The notes: generated from the letters alone by a model not told the origin. DNA of 64,000 nt from Albula goreensis (GCA_022829145.1 CM040753.1:6425884-6489883); one strand, 5' to 3'; positions 37,814 to 51,281 are shown, counted from the stretch's first letter. Program-made: numbers and translations.

Positions 37814-38765
37814 TGTCTTTGAGGGAATTTAATCAAAATATAATTTACACTACAACATAAGTGTCTTTGAGTGTGTTAGATTCAAACATGATCTTTGGAA
37901 ACATGGCAAACAAACATGATCTTTGGAAAGAGTTATTTTAATTTGAAAATAGAAAAGCATGTGCATTTGAATAGCAATTGCATGAATATCTAGCCCCATA
38001 CACATAACTGGGCCTGTTTTTCCATATCTGTTGCATTAAAATGTTTGTTAATTCATCAAAATAACTTTCAAAATAATTTAACTTGCTCCATGCAGTATGA
38101 TATATTATCCCTTTTGTCACTGCAGCTCATGGTGTTGGATATACTAGCATAGAAACCATCTCAAAAGTTTTCTGGGATTTGAATTTGAAATTGAAATAAA
38201 ATGTCTAGCCCATCACAGCTTAAAGAATGTCCTTTTGTAAAGCAGTGTGAAGTTCGTGGCATACAGAAAAATGCATAAAATAAAAAGCATTTGGCCTCCT
38301 TATGTCCCAGCTTCAGGTCTTCATTCAGGCATTTGAAGTATTCCATAATTCTGAAGTCTTTACACGCTTGCATTGGCACATTAAAAACTGGACTCTGTAC
38401 AAGTGCGTTAATAGAGAAAAGGTTTCTTTTGTGCAGGAGGGAAATGATGTCAGAGGTGTTTTTTACTGCCTACACCCTCAAAAAAATTGAAAAGGACAAA
38501 AAGAAGTGAACCACGACCATGATCTGTTCCTTATCAGAATACATCACACCCTATACACATCTAAACAGTTTGTTTGTTTACCCTCGCGGCTCTAGTGATG
38601 TAAACAATGATGGCAACAGCAGCAGCGATATAGAGAACTGCAATTGAAACAACAAAAACAGCAGTAACGACTGCCACACCACCCTCAACCCAAGAATGCT
38701 GGGAAGAACTGGTTCCAGGTATCCATCTCTTGGTCTCCCCCTCTTGCTCTCTCTCTCTCCATATC

Positions 38766-38768
<3 letters not shown>

Positions 38769-38800
<32 letters not shown>
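38769..38800 (+). repeat. (CT)n microsatellite
   Basis: About 15 CT units; mirrored by GA-rich sequence further right. Confidence 0.95.
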
Positions 38801-38803
<3 letters not shown>

Positions 38804-39153
38804 CGTCCTCTCTCGCTCCCTCTCTCTGAAAGACTCCTCCAGACAAGGGCAGACGGCATGTGTTTCGCTCATTAGCTCCAGCTGCCAGAAAATGAAGCTA
38901 TCAAGTGTGCTCATCTCAGTATTTTTGGAACTATCTGTTTGAACAGCTTCGACCGAGGAGCTGCCATCATCATTTCGTCCTGGAATAAAGAGCAGCTCTG
39001 CATGGGAATGAGGAGGATAAACAGAGAGATAAAGAGCGAGCAAGGGAGAAAGAGAAGGGGGGGGGGGGATGACATGAGGGACACGAAAGGAAAGGGCCAG
39101 ACGCAGAGAAAAGACAGGGAGGGAGACAGAGTGAGGGATAGAGAGGGGAGACA

Positions 39154-39157
<4 letters not shown>

Positions 39158-39199
<42 letters not shown>
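39158..39199 (+). repeat. (GA)n microsatellite
   Basis: About 20 GA units, 118 bp from the exon 2 donor. Confidence 0.95.
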
Positions 39200-39201
<2 letters not shown>

Positions 39202-39316
39202 AGAGTGATAAAGAGAGGGACAGAGATGAGTGATAAAGACAGATACTACAGAGATGAGAAAGGAGAGAAGGAGCCAGCAGGAGGAGGCCCTGCTGAAGGA
39301 CGCTGAGGAGGTTTAC

Positions 39317-39435
39317 CTTGACCAGTGAGTGCAGGCTCCTCTCCCCGAACATGTCCTGCAGAAAGGCACAGTCCTCCTGGCTGTCCACATGAGGCTGGAG
39401 CTGAGAGGGGAGGGAGGCCAGCAGCTCGTACAGAC
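39317..39435 (-). CDS. mpp7: mpp7 coding exon 2 (first L27 domain)
   Basis: 119 nt: completes Gly13 and encodes residues 14-52, beginning [20 protein letters not shown] and ending RSLHSLVK. The acceptor is CTTCCTCCCCAG and the donor is AAG|GTAAAC, leaving phase 0. It covers most of the N-terminal L27 domain, which in this family pairs with the L27 of DLG1. The sequence nearly equals known MPP7 over this stretch; Cys and Gln replace residues that are usually Leu and Trp in the motif EDLTFLWDMFGE. A CA-rich microsatellite begins about 65 bp on the intron 1 side (from 39500), and a (GA)n tract lies about 120 bp on the intron 2 side. Confidence 0.95.
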
Positions 39436-39499
39436 CTGGGGAGGAAGAGGAAGCCGGGCCATGAGCTCATTAAAGCGCCGTCTGTCTGTCTGTCTCTCT

Positions 39500-39536
39500 C
39501 ACACACACCCATCCATAAACAAGCACACATGTGGCG

Positions 39537-39591
<55 letters not shown>

Positions 39592-40020
39592 ATCCATAAA
39601 CATCGAGAAAAACATGTATGTGCACACACATATCCATTCATCTACAAACAAACACACACTCACATGCAGACAAATATGTATGCGCACACACATATCCATT
39701 CATAAAACCACACAAAAACACATGCACTGTACACATGCACTCACATATCCATCCATAAATGCAAACAAACACACATGCACACACTCCCATATATAAGCAC
39801 ACACAGACACAAATGCATACACACATACACATACCTAACAATTCAAAAACACACAGACATACACACAAACATGCGCACAAATTAAAATGCATCTGACCAC
39901 ACACATGCACACATCCACACCTACCCATAAACACACAGACAAAAAAAGTCACACACACCCATATGGACACACATACGAACACGCACACGGACACACACAC
40001 GCACACGGACACACAGCAAA
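39500..40020 (+). repeat. CA-rich compound array
   Basis: Pure (CA)n at 39540-39590, then CA-rich sequence with the recurring words CCATCCATAAA and CATATCCATTCAT. It begins about 65 bp from the exon 2 acceptor on the intron 1 side. Confidence 0.9.
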
Positions 40021-43000
40021 GACCTCCATCCACCCTGTCTCCCTTGCCTCTCACCCTTCCCTCAGCTCCCTGAACACAGATAAGGCACCCGGGCTTGACA
40101 GCCTGCCCACCCTGGTCCTGAGCAGAGAGCCAGGGGCCCCCCTCTCTCTGAAGGCCCCCACACCCCGCTGCCCACAGGTAACCGGACACAACCCTTCACA
40201 GCCTCCACTTCCTCCTATTGTTTCAGCCCTTTCCTGTTGTTTCAGGAACTCTGCTGTCGCGTAAAAAAAAAAAAATGGAAAAAAAAAAAACACAGAGCAG
40301 CTCTCGTGTGCCGAATTACGGCTTTCCTCCAAACCTCTGAAACAATTCAAGCTTTTTATGTCCCTTTTTTTTTCCATATAAAACCCCCCAGTTCGAGTTT
40401 CACAGTTGTAGCACTCTGCGTGTCGACCGCTGGCCGTCATTTACTGCAGTGGGGTCGATGATTTGCGATAAATGCGTTATCACGCTGATAACAAAAGGCG
40501 GCGAGGAGGAGATCAAAGCGCGATGATCTGAGCTGTGGAGGCGTGACTCAGTTCTGCACATTTGGCCATTCACACCAAACGCCCGCACCATGCCATAAAA
40601 GGGGGGGCTGCCTGGGGCACAGATTGAAGCAATGAAGAATCCTGCCATCATCGGTGTCTGCGGGCCGCATGACGATCTTTAAACAAACACTGGTAATAAT
40701 AAACTCCATTGGGGCTTACTCCCAGGCTTAAAAGAATGGATTTTTCAAATTCAATTTAAGGAGAAACAGACTAGGGGCCGATGGTTTCGAGATTAGTGGG
40801 GGGGGGTGGGGTGGGGGAGATGGGTTGGGTGTGGGGGGTAGAACCCTCAGAGGAAACGCAAAACGAACGAAGGCGGGAGCTTCCAGACACAGCAGAGCCA
40901 GTAGAAGGGGAGCAGTTAAGCAGCATCAGATAAGGCCGGCTGACCCTGGAGGTGTATTTAAACTCCGAGGGGGAGATTAAAGGCAGGTCCGCATCGTGTG
41001 GAGTCGAGGCCTGGCCCAGCACGGGGTCCCCGGGAAACCCAAAAGTCAGGGCGTCCATCATCAAAGTGACCTCACACCGCAGGGAAGACTTTCACCCACA
41101 ATGCACTTCACTTCGCCAAATTTGGCAACAGAGGAAAAGTCTGTACATGCATGGATTTGCTTGTGAAGGAGTGTCCCTACAGTGCAAATACAGCTTAATT
41201 TCTTAATGAGTAGAAATAAGGTTGAGAAATAAGATGAAGTTTAGATTCCTCAACCCGGTAAACACTGACTGTCCTCATTGCAGTAAATTGCCCAATCATC
41301 AAATGTTGTGTATTTGTTGTGTTTTGATTGGCTCACCACGATAGTAGTGACTAGCGCAGGTGCAAGCAATGTGGTTAATTAGCTAATAGCCTGGTCCTTG
41401 AATGCGTCTGTGCCTGTCAGTTCGGCATGAAGGCGAGCCACTGCCAGTCGGTTGTTTTTACACGTGTCTCGAGTTATACAATAAATTAAGAAGATTTCCA
41501 CTCCTTTTTCTCAGTCCCTTCTTAAGCTTTTTTATATGGCTCAAAGGAAAAATCATTTCAGTCATGGATATATCAAATGATCATCTGCTGTACTGAAGTA
41601 CTGTAAAATGTATGATGTATTATTTTGCTTTACAACTTGTTTACTGCACTGCACTTGTTTACACCTATTTTTCTGTTTTTTTTTTTACTGTGCATCAGAT
41701 TGAGATTTGAAGTGATAAAAAAAATATTGTATATTTTGTATATAGTGTTGTAAAAATATATAGTATGATTGTTTGATGGTGATGATTAGAATAATAATAA
41801 CAATAATAAGCTTTCATGCGATGGGGGCTAAGCTGACCACTTGTGGGAAGTCCTCTGGGAAGACCTCAGGGCTGTTGCTAACACAAGGTGCGCCACAGGA
41901 CGGTGATCTGCAGACAGAGTGTATGCACCACACCGTATGCGCGTGTGATGGCTGTGTTCCCCGGCTGCCGAAACGATTTTCACACCCCACGCTCTACGCC
42001 TGTGGAACACAGCTGCCAACACGGAGACGAGGCACGGGGGTCGAGGCGGGGGCGATAAGAGCCGCTCTCAGAAGCTATGGGGGGCACAGTTTCACATCAA
42101 TGGTCAGAGGGCTGAGGCCTCCTCAGCTCCTCCCCCACCCCACCCCCAAAAAAGCCGGCCCTTCCGCTCCCCGACCTGCTCCAGGGTCCCAGACCCGGCT
42201 CTGCAGCGCTCGTCAGAACCAGGCCGATATGCGGGGCATCTGCTCCCCTCGTTAATTTACAAGCTGGAAATTTGAATAACATGTCATATTATAAAAGATT
42301 TAAAGGACACTGGATGATGCGGAGCAAAGGAGACGTGGAAAAGACATCACGGCAGCCGTCCCTCGTAAGGGCTGGAGAGAGGAGGGCCCCCCTTCCCCCA
42401 AAAACCCTCCCTGACATACCGCCCCTCCCCACCGCCGTACGGCCCTTCACCCGCCGAGCACAGAGCCAAGCTCTCTCCATATGCTTGGAAAATTGATCAT
42501 AATTGTTTTTTTTTTTTTTAATTTAATGTCTCTGTATGGGGAACAGATCAAATGTGGATGTGGTGTTTGAAAATCACAGCACTGGACAGCGGTGCACTTC
42601 GGGCCAGCTGAAGGGTCCAGAGGTCAAAGGTCAAGATGCATTTCCTACAGGGTAAGCCAAGTGTTGACAGGTAGAGGAGAAGTGTGATCCCCCATTTCTG
42701 CACTTCAATAGCTCATATCAGCTATCCACGCCCTCTCCTGTCACAACATGGCCATCACGACAAGAAACAGCAAAAATGTGCTGCCACACTGAGACCCAGA
42801 GAACATCACAGGGCCGGCCTTACTCTCGCCGTGCGCCTCGTGTAATCACGCTTACATCACATCCTGTGGACTACGCAGGGAAAATAAATCAGCATAATGA
42901 ACTCTTCCCACACCACTGATGGGCTTCTCAGATCCCTAACCAGCCATCCACAACTGGAAGGCCTATCAACCAACAATAGAGGCCCAGTCAATTTTCAAAG

Positions 43001-43024
43001 CACTAAATAAGCAACTGCAAGTAC

Positions 43025-43275
43025 TTTCAAATGCGGAGTGGGGAGGAGAGGGAGGGAGAAACAGAGTAAAGGTAAGGGGGTGACAGGGAGAAAAAAGGAA
43101 AGAAAGTGAATTAGTAAAAAGAGAGAAAGGGAGAGAAAAGACAGAGAAAGAGAACTGGGACAGAGAGAGAAAGGGAGAGAGAAAACATGGGAAAAGGAAA
43201 GAGAGAAACAGAAAGCGAGAAAAGAAGAAAAAGAAATATGACAGAGAAAGAAAAAAAACAGAGACAAAAAAGACC
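43025..43275 (+). repeat. purine-rich tract
   Basis: About 250 bp mostly of A and G (GAGAGAAAGGGAGAG words) with scattered pyrimidines; less pure than the tract at 15.3 kb. Confidence 0.85.
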
Positions 43276-44876
43276 TCAAACTCTGGACAATGTGGTAGAA
43301 GCTATTCACAGGGCAGGGCTGCGCTCAATGGCCGCCAAGTTGGGAGAGTGAAACAGAGTACGGCCGTATAAAGTTGTGATATCAAACAAATGAGCCAAGA
43401 GAAGAGGAAGCGCTGGGGCCAAGCTTGCCCCTGACCACAGGGCGGGCCCCTTGTTTCCTCCAGCGCTGGCTCCCTCTCCCGATATCACGTCTTTATATGG
43501 CTGGCCCGTGTTCTCAGACTGTGGCCAGTGTTTCTGTTATAGCTGGATTCTCTGTCCAGCACAGTGCAGGACAAAACAGGGGGGGGGGGGTTTAAAAACC
43601 TCTATCTGGCACGTCCAGTAGCTCCCTGTAAAAGCGGATGACAGCACGTACCGAGTTACTGTGTTTCCACACATATTGCATACTTCGACAAAACATGTAT
43701 GTTCTTTTATTGTCCCTTAGGTCCACATCCTACAGTTTTGTGGGTGTCCAAATGAAGTGCAAAATCCATCTCAACAATGAGCTTCCCCTGCCATGTCTCT
43801 TTTGACTTTAACCTCCTCCGGCGTCAGACCCTAAATTTTATGTGTGAGAAGTTAATGATGGCTTCACTCCCTGCAACACATCTCTATAATGGCCTTTAAA
43901 TGAACCCTCAGCCTCAACCCTCTTCCGCTGGTAGCCTTGCATCAATTATGCCATTCATGTCTTTACAGGGATGTTCTCATTTTGTAAAGATTTGTGTTGA
44001 AATTCCAAGTATCCCTTTACACAACGTGCTTCTCCTACTACTACAGACTGTTCTAGTGACTGAAATTAGGCCATAACAATTACTATCGTAACTACCAAGT
44101 GCATTTATTAAATAAAATATTTAAACCTCAGTTTTATTTTTCAATCGTTATGATTTGTAAAGACTCCTCACAGCTCTATCTTCTATTAAGGGCCAGATTT
44201 GGTGAAAGATACACTGAGTGATTGAAGACATAAAAAGGCAACCACTTCCTGACATGCACAAGAGGAAAACAGTTCCCAAAAGTAAATGGATCAGCATTAA
44301 TGAAAAACTAGTACTAAATATGCAACACTTCTACAAGCGAAATTACAATAAAACAGGCACACGCAAACAGAAAGTGCCTGTTTCCACAATCCATTTAATC
44401 ACAGGAAGGAACAGATTCATCTTGAAATTTCACAAAAAAAAAAAAAAAAAAAAAATTTGGGCAGTAATGAAGGCAGACCAATTTATTAGCCGATGCCTGC
44501 GTAATGTACAAGATGATATATTTTTCAGCTCGTCACGAATAAAACAGAATCCATCTTGAACAGAATGTTCTGGGTAAGATGATATATTTATAACCATAAA
44601 AGCTTCGTATCGAGTGCACGCAGAGGCTGGAGAGAGGCAGGCTGATTCTGAGAAACTGCAGAAGACCATTAATAGAGCGGCTGACTTCACTTTCCCAGTG
44701 CAGGTGCTGAATGAGTGATTAGGTTTCATCCTACAGCTATATATCTACAACTTATTAAGAGAAAAAATGAACACCTCAAAGGTTTTCCAAAAACATTTGG
44801 AAATCTTCAGGGTCAATGTTTCAAAACTTTTTTCAGCTAACATGTTTCAGGCAGTCGGAATTCGTAACAGAAAATA

Positions 44877-45395
44877 ATGCCGAGAAAAGAAAATTATGAG
44901 GACCAAAAAAAAAGAAAAAACCCTGAACAGCTGCCTCAAGTTTCGCGTTCTGTAAGGCAATCCATTCGCAGTTTGATTTACCTCGTAATTTGGGACCCAT
45001 CGGGAGAGAGGAGCAGACCCACCAGAGCAGTGTGGAGAGACAAATGTGTCAGTAAAACAGAAAATAGATGCTTTCGGAGATGCGGAGAGAGTTTGCTTCG
45101 GGCTGGGGAAACGTTAGGACCGCCACGGCTGGAGGCGAGGCCGAAAGGCCCCCGCTTTGCGCCTCGCAGCCAAGAGCGTGCTTGTCATCAGGACGCAGAG
45201 GTTCCAGTGGCTTCCGTGAAAGGCCGAATCCCACTGACCCCTTTTAAACGTTTACGGTGGCGTAATGTCTTTGTGCGCACGTTTATTGCTCGGTCTTCTG
45301 TGTCGGGTTCAACTAGTTTCAAAGCAACAATTTTCAGTGCTGAAAAAAGTAAACCATTACACAATGGCCAGCAATGGGAGGCCTTGGCTTATTGA
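44877..45395 (+). other. 172-codon ORF without recognisable homology
   Basis: Starts MPRKENYEDQKKRKNPEQLP and is rich in Arg, Lys and Ser. The sequence is non-repetitive and moderately GC-rich, but I recognise no domain, and no flanking splice sites or supporting context are evident. Chance openness in GC-rich sequence is the simpler reading. Confidence 0.1.
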
Positions 45396-46138
45396 ATTAA
45401 TGTAACAGTCAGAAGGACGCAGCACCACTGAGGAGCCTGCAGTAAGACTGTAGTGCATTATCCTCACTGCCCATGACCTAAAACTAAGGGGATTCAGACT
45501 CTCCTACCCACACAGTTTATGGCTGGGACTGACCAAAATAAGTAAATAGTCAAATAAATAAATTTGAAAATCAGTATTTTTCCAGCTTGGCTTTAGAGAA
45601 ACCCAGGTTGGGTCCAGACAAGTCTTTACTGAACACTGTTTCGCATATTTTTGGCCTCGATCTGTAATTACAGCAGAAGTGCTCCAGCTTGTTTATTCCA
45701 AATATCCTTCTTTAAGGAAGTGAGCGGTGAGATGTTAGATCATCTCTTGGAAGAATGACCCCATGAAGGCCAGTCCTGGTATGGGCTGCCATATTCCTCT
45801 AATCACACAGAAATCTTTAATGCATGTCACCAAAAAAAGAAAAAAAAAAAACGCGAGGGCTTTGAAATCAAACATAACTCACAAAGAGGTTCCAGGCCGA
45901 ATACGCTATCAAAGCCTCTCACTCAGGCCAAGCTTTTCAAAATGGATTTATTTATTTCTCGCAGTGCCACGAACAGCCACTACATCACCGACCACATGTC
46001 TACCCAACAGTTAGTCACACACCTGTACACTTCAAAAGAGCCTTTCACCACACACTGCAAAGCACAGGTTTTCACTAATAGCCCTAATTGAATGCATGCA
46101 CTCCACACGCTCGACCACGTTCACCGATCCTCGCGCGT

Positions 46139-46504
46139 TCAGGCCAGGCAGATTCTTTTCGTTTTATGCTGCACTGACTGTCTACGTTCAGAGCTCTCTT
46201 GCTCGTTGGCCAACAAAACCGAAAAAATCGGTTTTGCGGGTCTGAAAACGCTGACGCCTCCCTTCTTGGACCGCGCGAGGGAAGCGGGACGAGCGTGTTG
46301 AAGACCCCCATGGTGGCCTGCCGGCGTTCGTGCCAGGCCAGCCCCCCCACGGGCCCCCAGAGCTCGGGGTTCAGGGGCGGGTTTCGGGTTGCTCTTCCCC
46401 GGATCTGGATAAATAACTATCCCTTGGCCTGCGTCGGTCTCCACCATCACAGACAAAACACAGGCCACAGCGAGGAGTCGGGTCCAGCGACCTGCCACCT
46501 CCAT
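46139..46504 (-). other. 121-codon ORF with a signal-peptide-like N-terminus
   Basis: Begins MEVAGRWTRLLAVACVLSVM, then VETDAGQGIVIYPDPGKSNP. A basic start, a hydrophobic core (LLAVACVLSVMV) and a plausible cleavage region near DAG look like a secretory signal. Two in-frame stops (TGA TAA) directly precede the ATG, so the N-terminus is defined. The rest is Pro/Arg/Ala/Gly-rich with no domain I recognise and ends without cysteine pattern or clear donor. It could be a first exon, a small secreted protein, or chance. It lies inside mpp7 intron 1 on the same strand. Confidence 0.15.
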
Positions 46505-49500
46505 TTATCACTAAAACGCCACTTCTCTTTGTCGCCCAGGGGCGCACAAAGTCTCCATTCTGTACTTTTGGGTGAGTTTTAGGAAAAAGAGACAGTCTAA
46601 GGACCGTCCAGCGCATTCAGGCATACTGAGAAGCCACACATGCTTCTGGAACAACAACAGAAAACTCTAAAATATAAAAAAAAAAAAAAAAAAGCTAAAA
46701 ATAATAAAAACACATGAGAGAATTTGTTAAGTTCCTCATTCCTCAATTGTGCGCAATTGTCTGCTACTCAACATTTCAAATCATAATACGGGTGTCTTGT
46801 TAAATCCTGTTACGGGCACTTTATACTGCAAAGTGAGCATGGCCCATCTGCTGCAAGGACTTATTTAGTGCTCTGTGTACTTTGGACAGAGACAGGCAAG
46901 GATATCATGATCATGAGAATACCATCATCCCTTAAAAAGGGTGTGTGTCTGCGTCTGTGTGTGTGTGTGTATATAAATATATAATTAAATAAAATTCCTC
47001 CCCTTTTCCTTTTTCCCCCCCTCTCTCTCTCTCCCTCCCTCCATCCATCCATCCCTCCCCGTTTTTTTTTTTTTTTTTTTGCTAAAAACGAAGTGGAAAT
47101 TTTCATTCTGATGTAATTGGAAACAGGGACACTTTCCAGTGGCAACAAATTCTTGTGTTACAGTACTGTATTCCTATGGCAGGGGAGGCTCGTTCCTGGG
47201 AAGAGGACAAATGGCGGGGAATCGATGAAGCGCTCCAGTAGCAGGAGAGCCGCGCTTGCGCCACCGGGCCCCCAGATACTCGGCATTCTTGACATCAGTC
47301 TGGAAAAATTTACCGTTGGTCTACAGAAATTTAATATCTCCATTCCTGTCATATCCGTCATAGCTTCGTTATTAGGCCAGGGGTCTGTGGAAGCAATAAG
47401 GTCGCCTCGCTGGGTTGTTTTTTTTTTTTTTTTTTTATTGTAAATGATAAAAAAATATGGATCCCTGTGTTTCATTATCAGATCTGATTATAAAAGCATT
47501 AGCTTGTTTGAAATGAGTGGGACTGGATGGGATACAGGGGACCTGCAAAAGCCACCAGCGCTCATTAGAGGGCGGATCTGGTAAAGACGTTTCGGTTCAA
47601 GGCTTCACCTCCCCCAACCCCTCCACGCCAACCCCACCCCCACCTCCACCCCCACACTGCACCCTTCTGGCTCCCTCCGCCCTGAATAACAAACACAGGG
47701 GTTCGCCTTATCTTTTTAACATGGACATGGAGGGAGATAAATGCTGAAGATACATGCTCGACTGGCCCAGAACAACACAGTAAAGTTTTATTGGTGTGAA
47801 TAAAAGGGTGGTGTGAGGGCGGGGGAGTTGGTGGTGGGGCTGGGGGCAGTGCATCAGTGCCTTCCATATTTCTGTCATGGAGATGGGTTAGGAAGAGGGG
47901 CATCCGTTAACTCGAACTGTCACCAATGACAGCGGGCAGCAGAGTAGAGTATCCGGCCGCCTGCTGAACTACAGAAAGGCGGCAGAGGACGTTCGGTCCA
48001 CCTGCTCTCAGCATGGGGATTAAAGCTTGCTACAGACCAAACAGAAGCTCCCGGCCCTGCACACACCAGGACGGCGCGGCACATAGCGCAGAGTAAATGT
48101 GGAGTAATGTACTACGCAAAGATGCGTTTAATAGGAACTCTGTAGTGAAGGGGAGCCCATGGGCTTCTGGGAGATATGGGATGCTGGAGAAGTCGGCTTT
48201 GGTATCTGTTAAACCCGCACCTGTAAGACCTGGGCCTCAAAGTTGAGGTTGCACGTCGACAGTTGGGCTTCCGCTCGGTAAATTCCGAGACACAATGAAA
48301 TTCGGTCATCCGTTCATTATCTTAAGCCCCCCCATCCCCCCCCACCCCACCTCACCCCCAACCCGTCAGCCCTGGAGTCTAAGGAGAACATGGAAACACA
48401 CGAGGAGGGACAGCAGGAAACAGATGGTGAACTGCGAATCAGGAGCTGTGAGAAGAATGTGGTAACTGCCACGCCCCCCGTCTGCTGCTGCCACCTCCCC
48501 CATCCCCCATCCCCCATCCCCAGACCAGGTGCAATTATAACATTACATAGAATATCCATCTCCTCCATTACTCAAAACGGCGTTTTCAAATGGAGTCCTA
48601 ACGATTCGAATAAATCTTACGGATTGGAAAAAAATTTTTGTTGGGGGAAAAAAAAGTGAGGCGGAGTCTAAAACCATCCAAAAGAGACAGCTTTCAGTCT
48701 GGCTCGGGGGAGAGAGTTCCCCGTCTGCAAATATTATCGAGAGGTCGAGCGTCTTTTTTTTTGTGCATGTATGAAAGTCGGTAATTCTCTGGGAGACACT
48801 AAAAGGAACATCCCCCCTTCACGAGGGCAACGTTGGTCATCGAACGAACAAAAAGAATGACGCTTGCGGGAAACCCCGACAGTTCCACACGTTTGTCTGA
48901 CCTCTCCACGGCTGCAGCCCTGATTAAATTCACAATTAAATCCAAATTTCCTGCCGCTTGGAACGACGTGAACGTGTGAATTAATGGCTGAGTGTCAGCG
49001 TATCAGGCCCCAGACGGTGGACCGCGGCCAACAAACCGTCGAGCAGTGGGTACGGAGTTAAGCCCTCCCCGGTGCTCGTCTCCTCCAGGGGGGAACGGAC
49101 AAATTCTTTCTCCTAACTCCTCGCAGTTTAAAAGGATTTAAAAGCAAAGCTGTGGGCCAGTTCCATTAACCAAATGACTCCTTAATCTGCTTCCAAAATA
49201 TTTATTAAAACTCCCCAAAAGTTACAAAAAAAAAAAAAGGGTAACCCAACCACTAAGACGGTCTTTTCCACAGTCCCCTTGCTGAAATTTCGAGGCCAGT
49301 TTTCCAGCTTTTTTTTTTTTTTTTATTCTGTTTTCAGGCTTATTTTTGTACTATTTGGTTTCATTTATTAGATATTCATTTGCACAGAGATGTTTTTCTG
49401 CAGCTAGCAGGGAGCCAGTGAAATACATACATTTGTGCTGGGGGGTGAATGCCGTGTGTATGCAGGGAACATACAGTACCATACGCCACCCTATATTTAC

Positions 49501-49807
49501 TCTCAAAATACTAACATAATGAGAATTTTAATGAGACACCTATATGTTCTAGATAAAATGCTGTATTCTGAGTTTTTGAGTGGAAAATATTATTAGGTAT
49601 AAGCCGTAGACTAGCAGAGATTGTTCGGGTTAATGGGTGTATCTGACTGACGTGTGCCTGAGCTGCCCGCTAACTAGCTGTGCACTCTCAGCCCTATTTT
49701 CAGACATAGAGAGAGACATAAAAATGTCATTCACCTGCTGCGCGCAAACTCAAAACGAAACGTTCTGCCAGAGGCTTTTAATTAAATACTCATATCACAA
49801 GCAAAAT

Positions 49808-49886
49808 GCTTACACACACACACACACACACTCGCACGCACGCACACACACACTCACGCACACTCACACACACACATACACACACA

Positions 49887-49917
<31 letters not shown>

Positions 49918-50340
49918 GCACGCATGCACGCACACATACTCACACACACACAGACACACACATACACACACACACGCTCACCTATATGTACACAGTTGTC
50001 GTGAAAGGACACACAGACACATGCAAACACACAACGTACATGCATGTACATTTACATACATGAGAAATGCACTGACATAAAAGCATGCTGACATCCATAC
50101 ATAGATTCACAAACACAGACTTGCACTGTGGCATGTAAAAAGACTCACGTATACATATGCACAAATACACAGATATGAATGTACAGTATATTGGTAATAA
50201 CTTGACACACACACACAAACACCACACAAAAATAGGCATGCACATACAAACAGATGCAAATGGACACTAGCAGGGACATAAACCCAATCACACGCGTGTG
50301 CACACACACATAGACACACATACACACACACACAAGCACA
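49808..50340 (+). repeat. CA-rich compound array
   Basis: CA runs with CTCA, GCACG and TACA interruptions, densest at 49808-49980. Confidence 0.9.
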
Positions 50341-51246
50341 CATACAGTTCAGAACTTCAGAAACCTCAGAACTTATAAACTTGCACCTTCGCTCCTGACC
50401 GCAGTAGTAACCGCAGTGCCAAGCCTCATCCACCTTTTCTCTCAAAGCCACCTCCAGCTCCATCACCTCAGCCTAAACCAGCTTCCCTTCACAAAGCCAC
50501 AGTATCTCAAACACAAACATCAGCCCTCGCCCTCACCAGGGCCCTTTCATTCACCGCTTTCAATCCCAAGAGGTGAAGAGAGGACAGTTTTTTGGGTTTT
50601 TTTTTTTTTTTGCGCCATCTTAAATCCGTCAAACCGCTAACCCGCCCCGCCTCATTAGCATCCTAAACAAGAGCACCAGCAAACAACCTTTAATCTGGAG
50701 CCGCCGCGAGCGTCCGAGGTGATCGGGTTTCTCCCCGCGCGGCTGTTACTCGCCCATAGATGCGGATGGATACGCCGCTGCCTTACATGTTTTATTTGGA
50801 ATGCGCCTCATGCCAGTAATTGCCTGAAATGACTATAATAGTAATTGATGGTCTGGCTTTTCACTTTGTCCATACAAATTTCCACAACGGGTGTGTAATC
50901 ACTGTCAGAGGCCGGCCGAGCCCAAAAGACGCACACATTCTTAATCCATCACTTTTTCCTCCCTCTCCTCTCCTCTCTCTTTCTTTTTTTTTGTACCCCC
51001 CTCTCCCTCTTTCTTCCTCTGCGTCGAGGTTGAGGGTTTCAGAGGGAGATTGATACGTCTGAAGTGGTTAACAGTGAAACGGGGGACTTGTCTAATTGAA
51101 TCCGGCCCCGTCCCCCAGCCATCTGTCCGCAAATGGAAAAATCCGCTGTGTTCCTTGGTCTGACATCACGCCTGCAGTGAGATGGTGACAAGGTTGGGGG
51201 ATGGGTGAGGGTGGGGGGGGTGGGGTGGCGTTGGGCAGAGCAGTCT

Positions 51247-51248
<2 letters not shown>

Positions 51249-51281
<33 letters not shown>
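51249..51281 (+). repeat. (CA)n microsatellite
   Basis: About 16 CA units. Confidence 0.95.

Larger units (their letters stand above)
24373..39316 (-). other. mpp7: mpp7 intron 2
   Basis: About 14.9 kb, the largest complete intron. It contains two SINE copies in opposite orientation (25339-25527, 33237-33455) with an extra SINE tail (33586-33650), two inverted-repeat MITE-like elements (28855-29104, 37600-37813), (GA)n tracts at 27606-27640, 27753-27800 and 39158-39199, (CT)n at 38769-38800, a GC/CpG-rich patch at 34390-34650 where both strands are open by low stop density, and AT-rich unique sequence at 34980-35450 and 37810-38540 without recognisable features. No exon was recognised. Confidence 0.75.

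Noticed and set aside
38561..39388. 275-codon minus-strand ORF starting inside exon 2
   Set aside because: It begins within exon 2 but reads through the donor GTAAAC into CT-rich intron; only the exon part matches a known protein.
18516..39435. Assignment of the gene to MPP3 or another p55-family member
   Set aside because: The start [21 protein letters not shown] and the exon 4 sequence fit MPP7 clearly better than what is known of MPP3.
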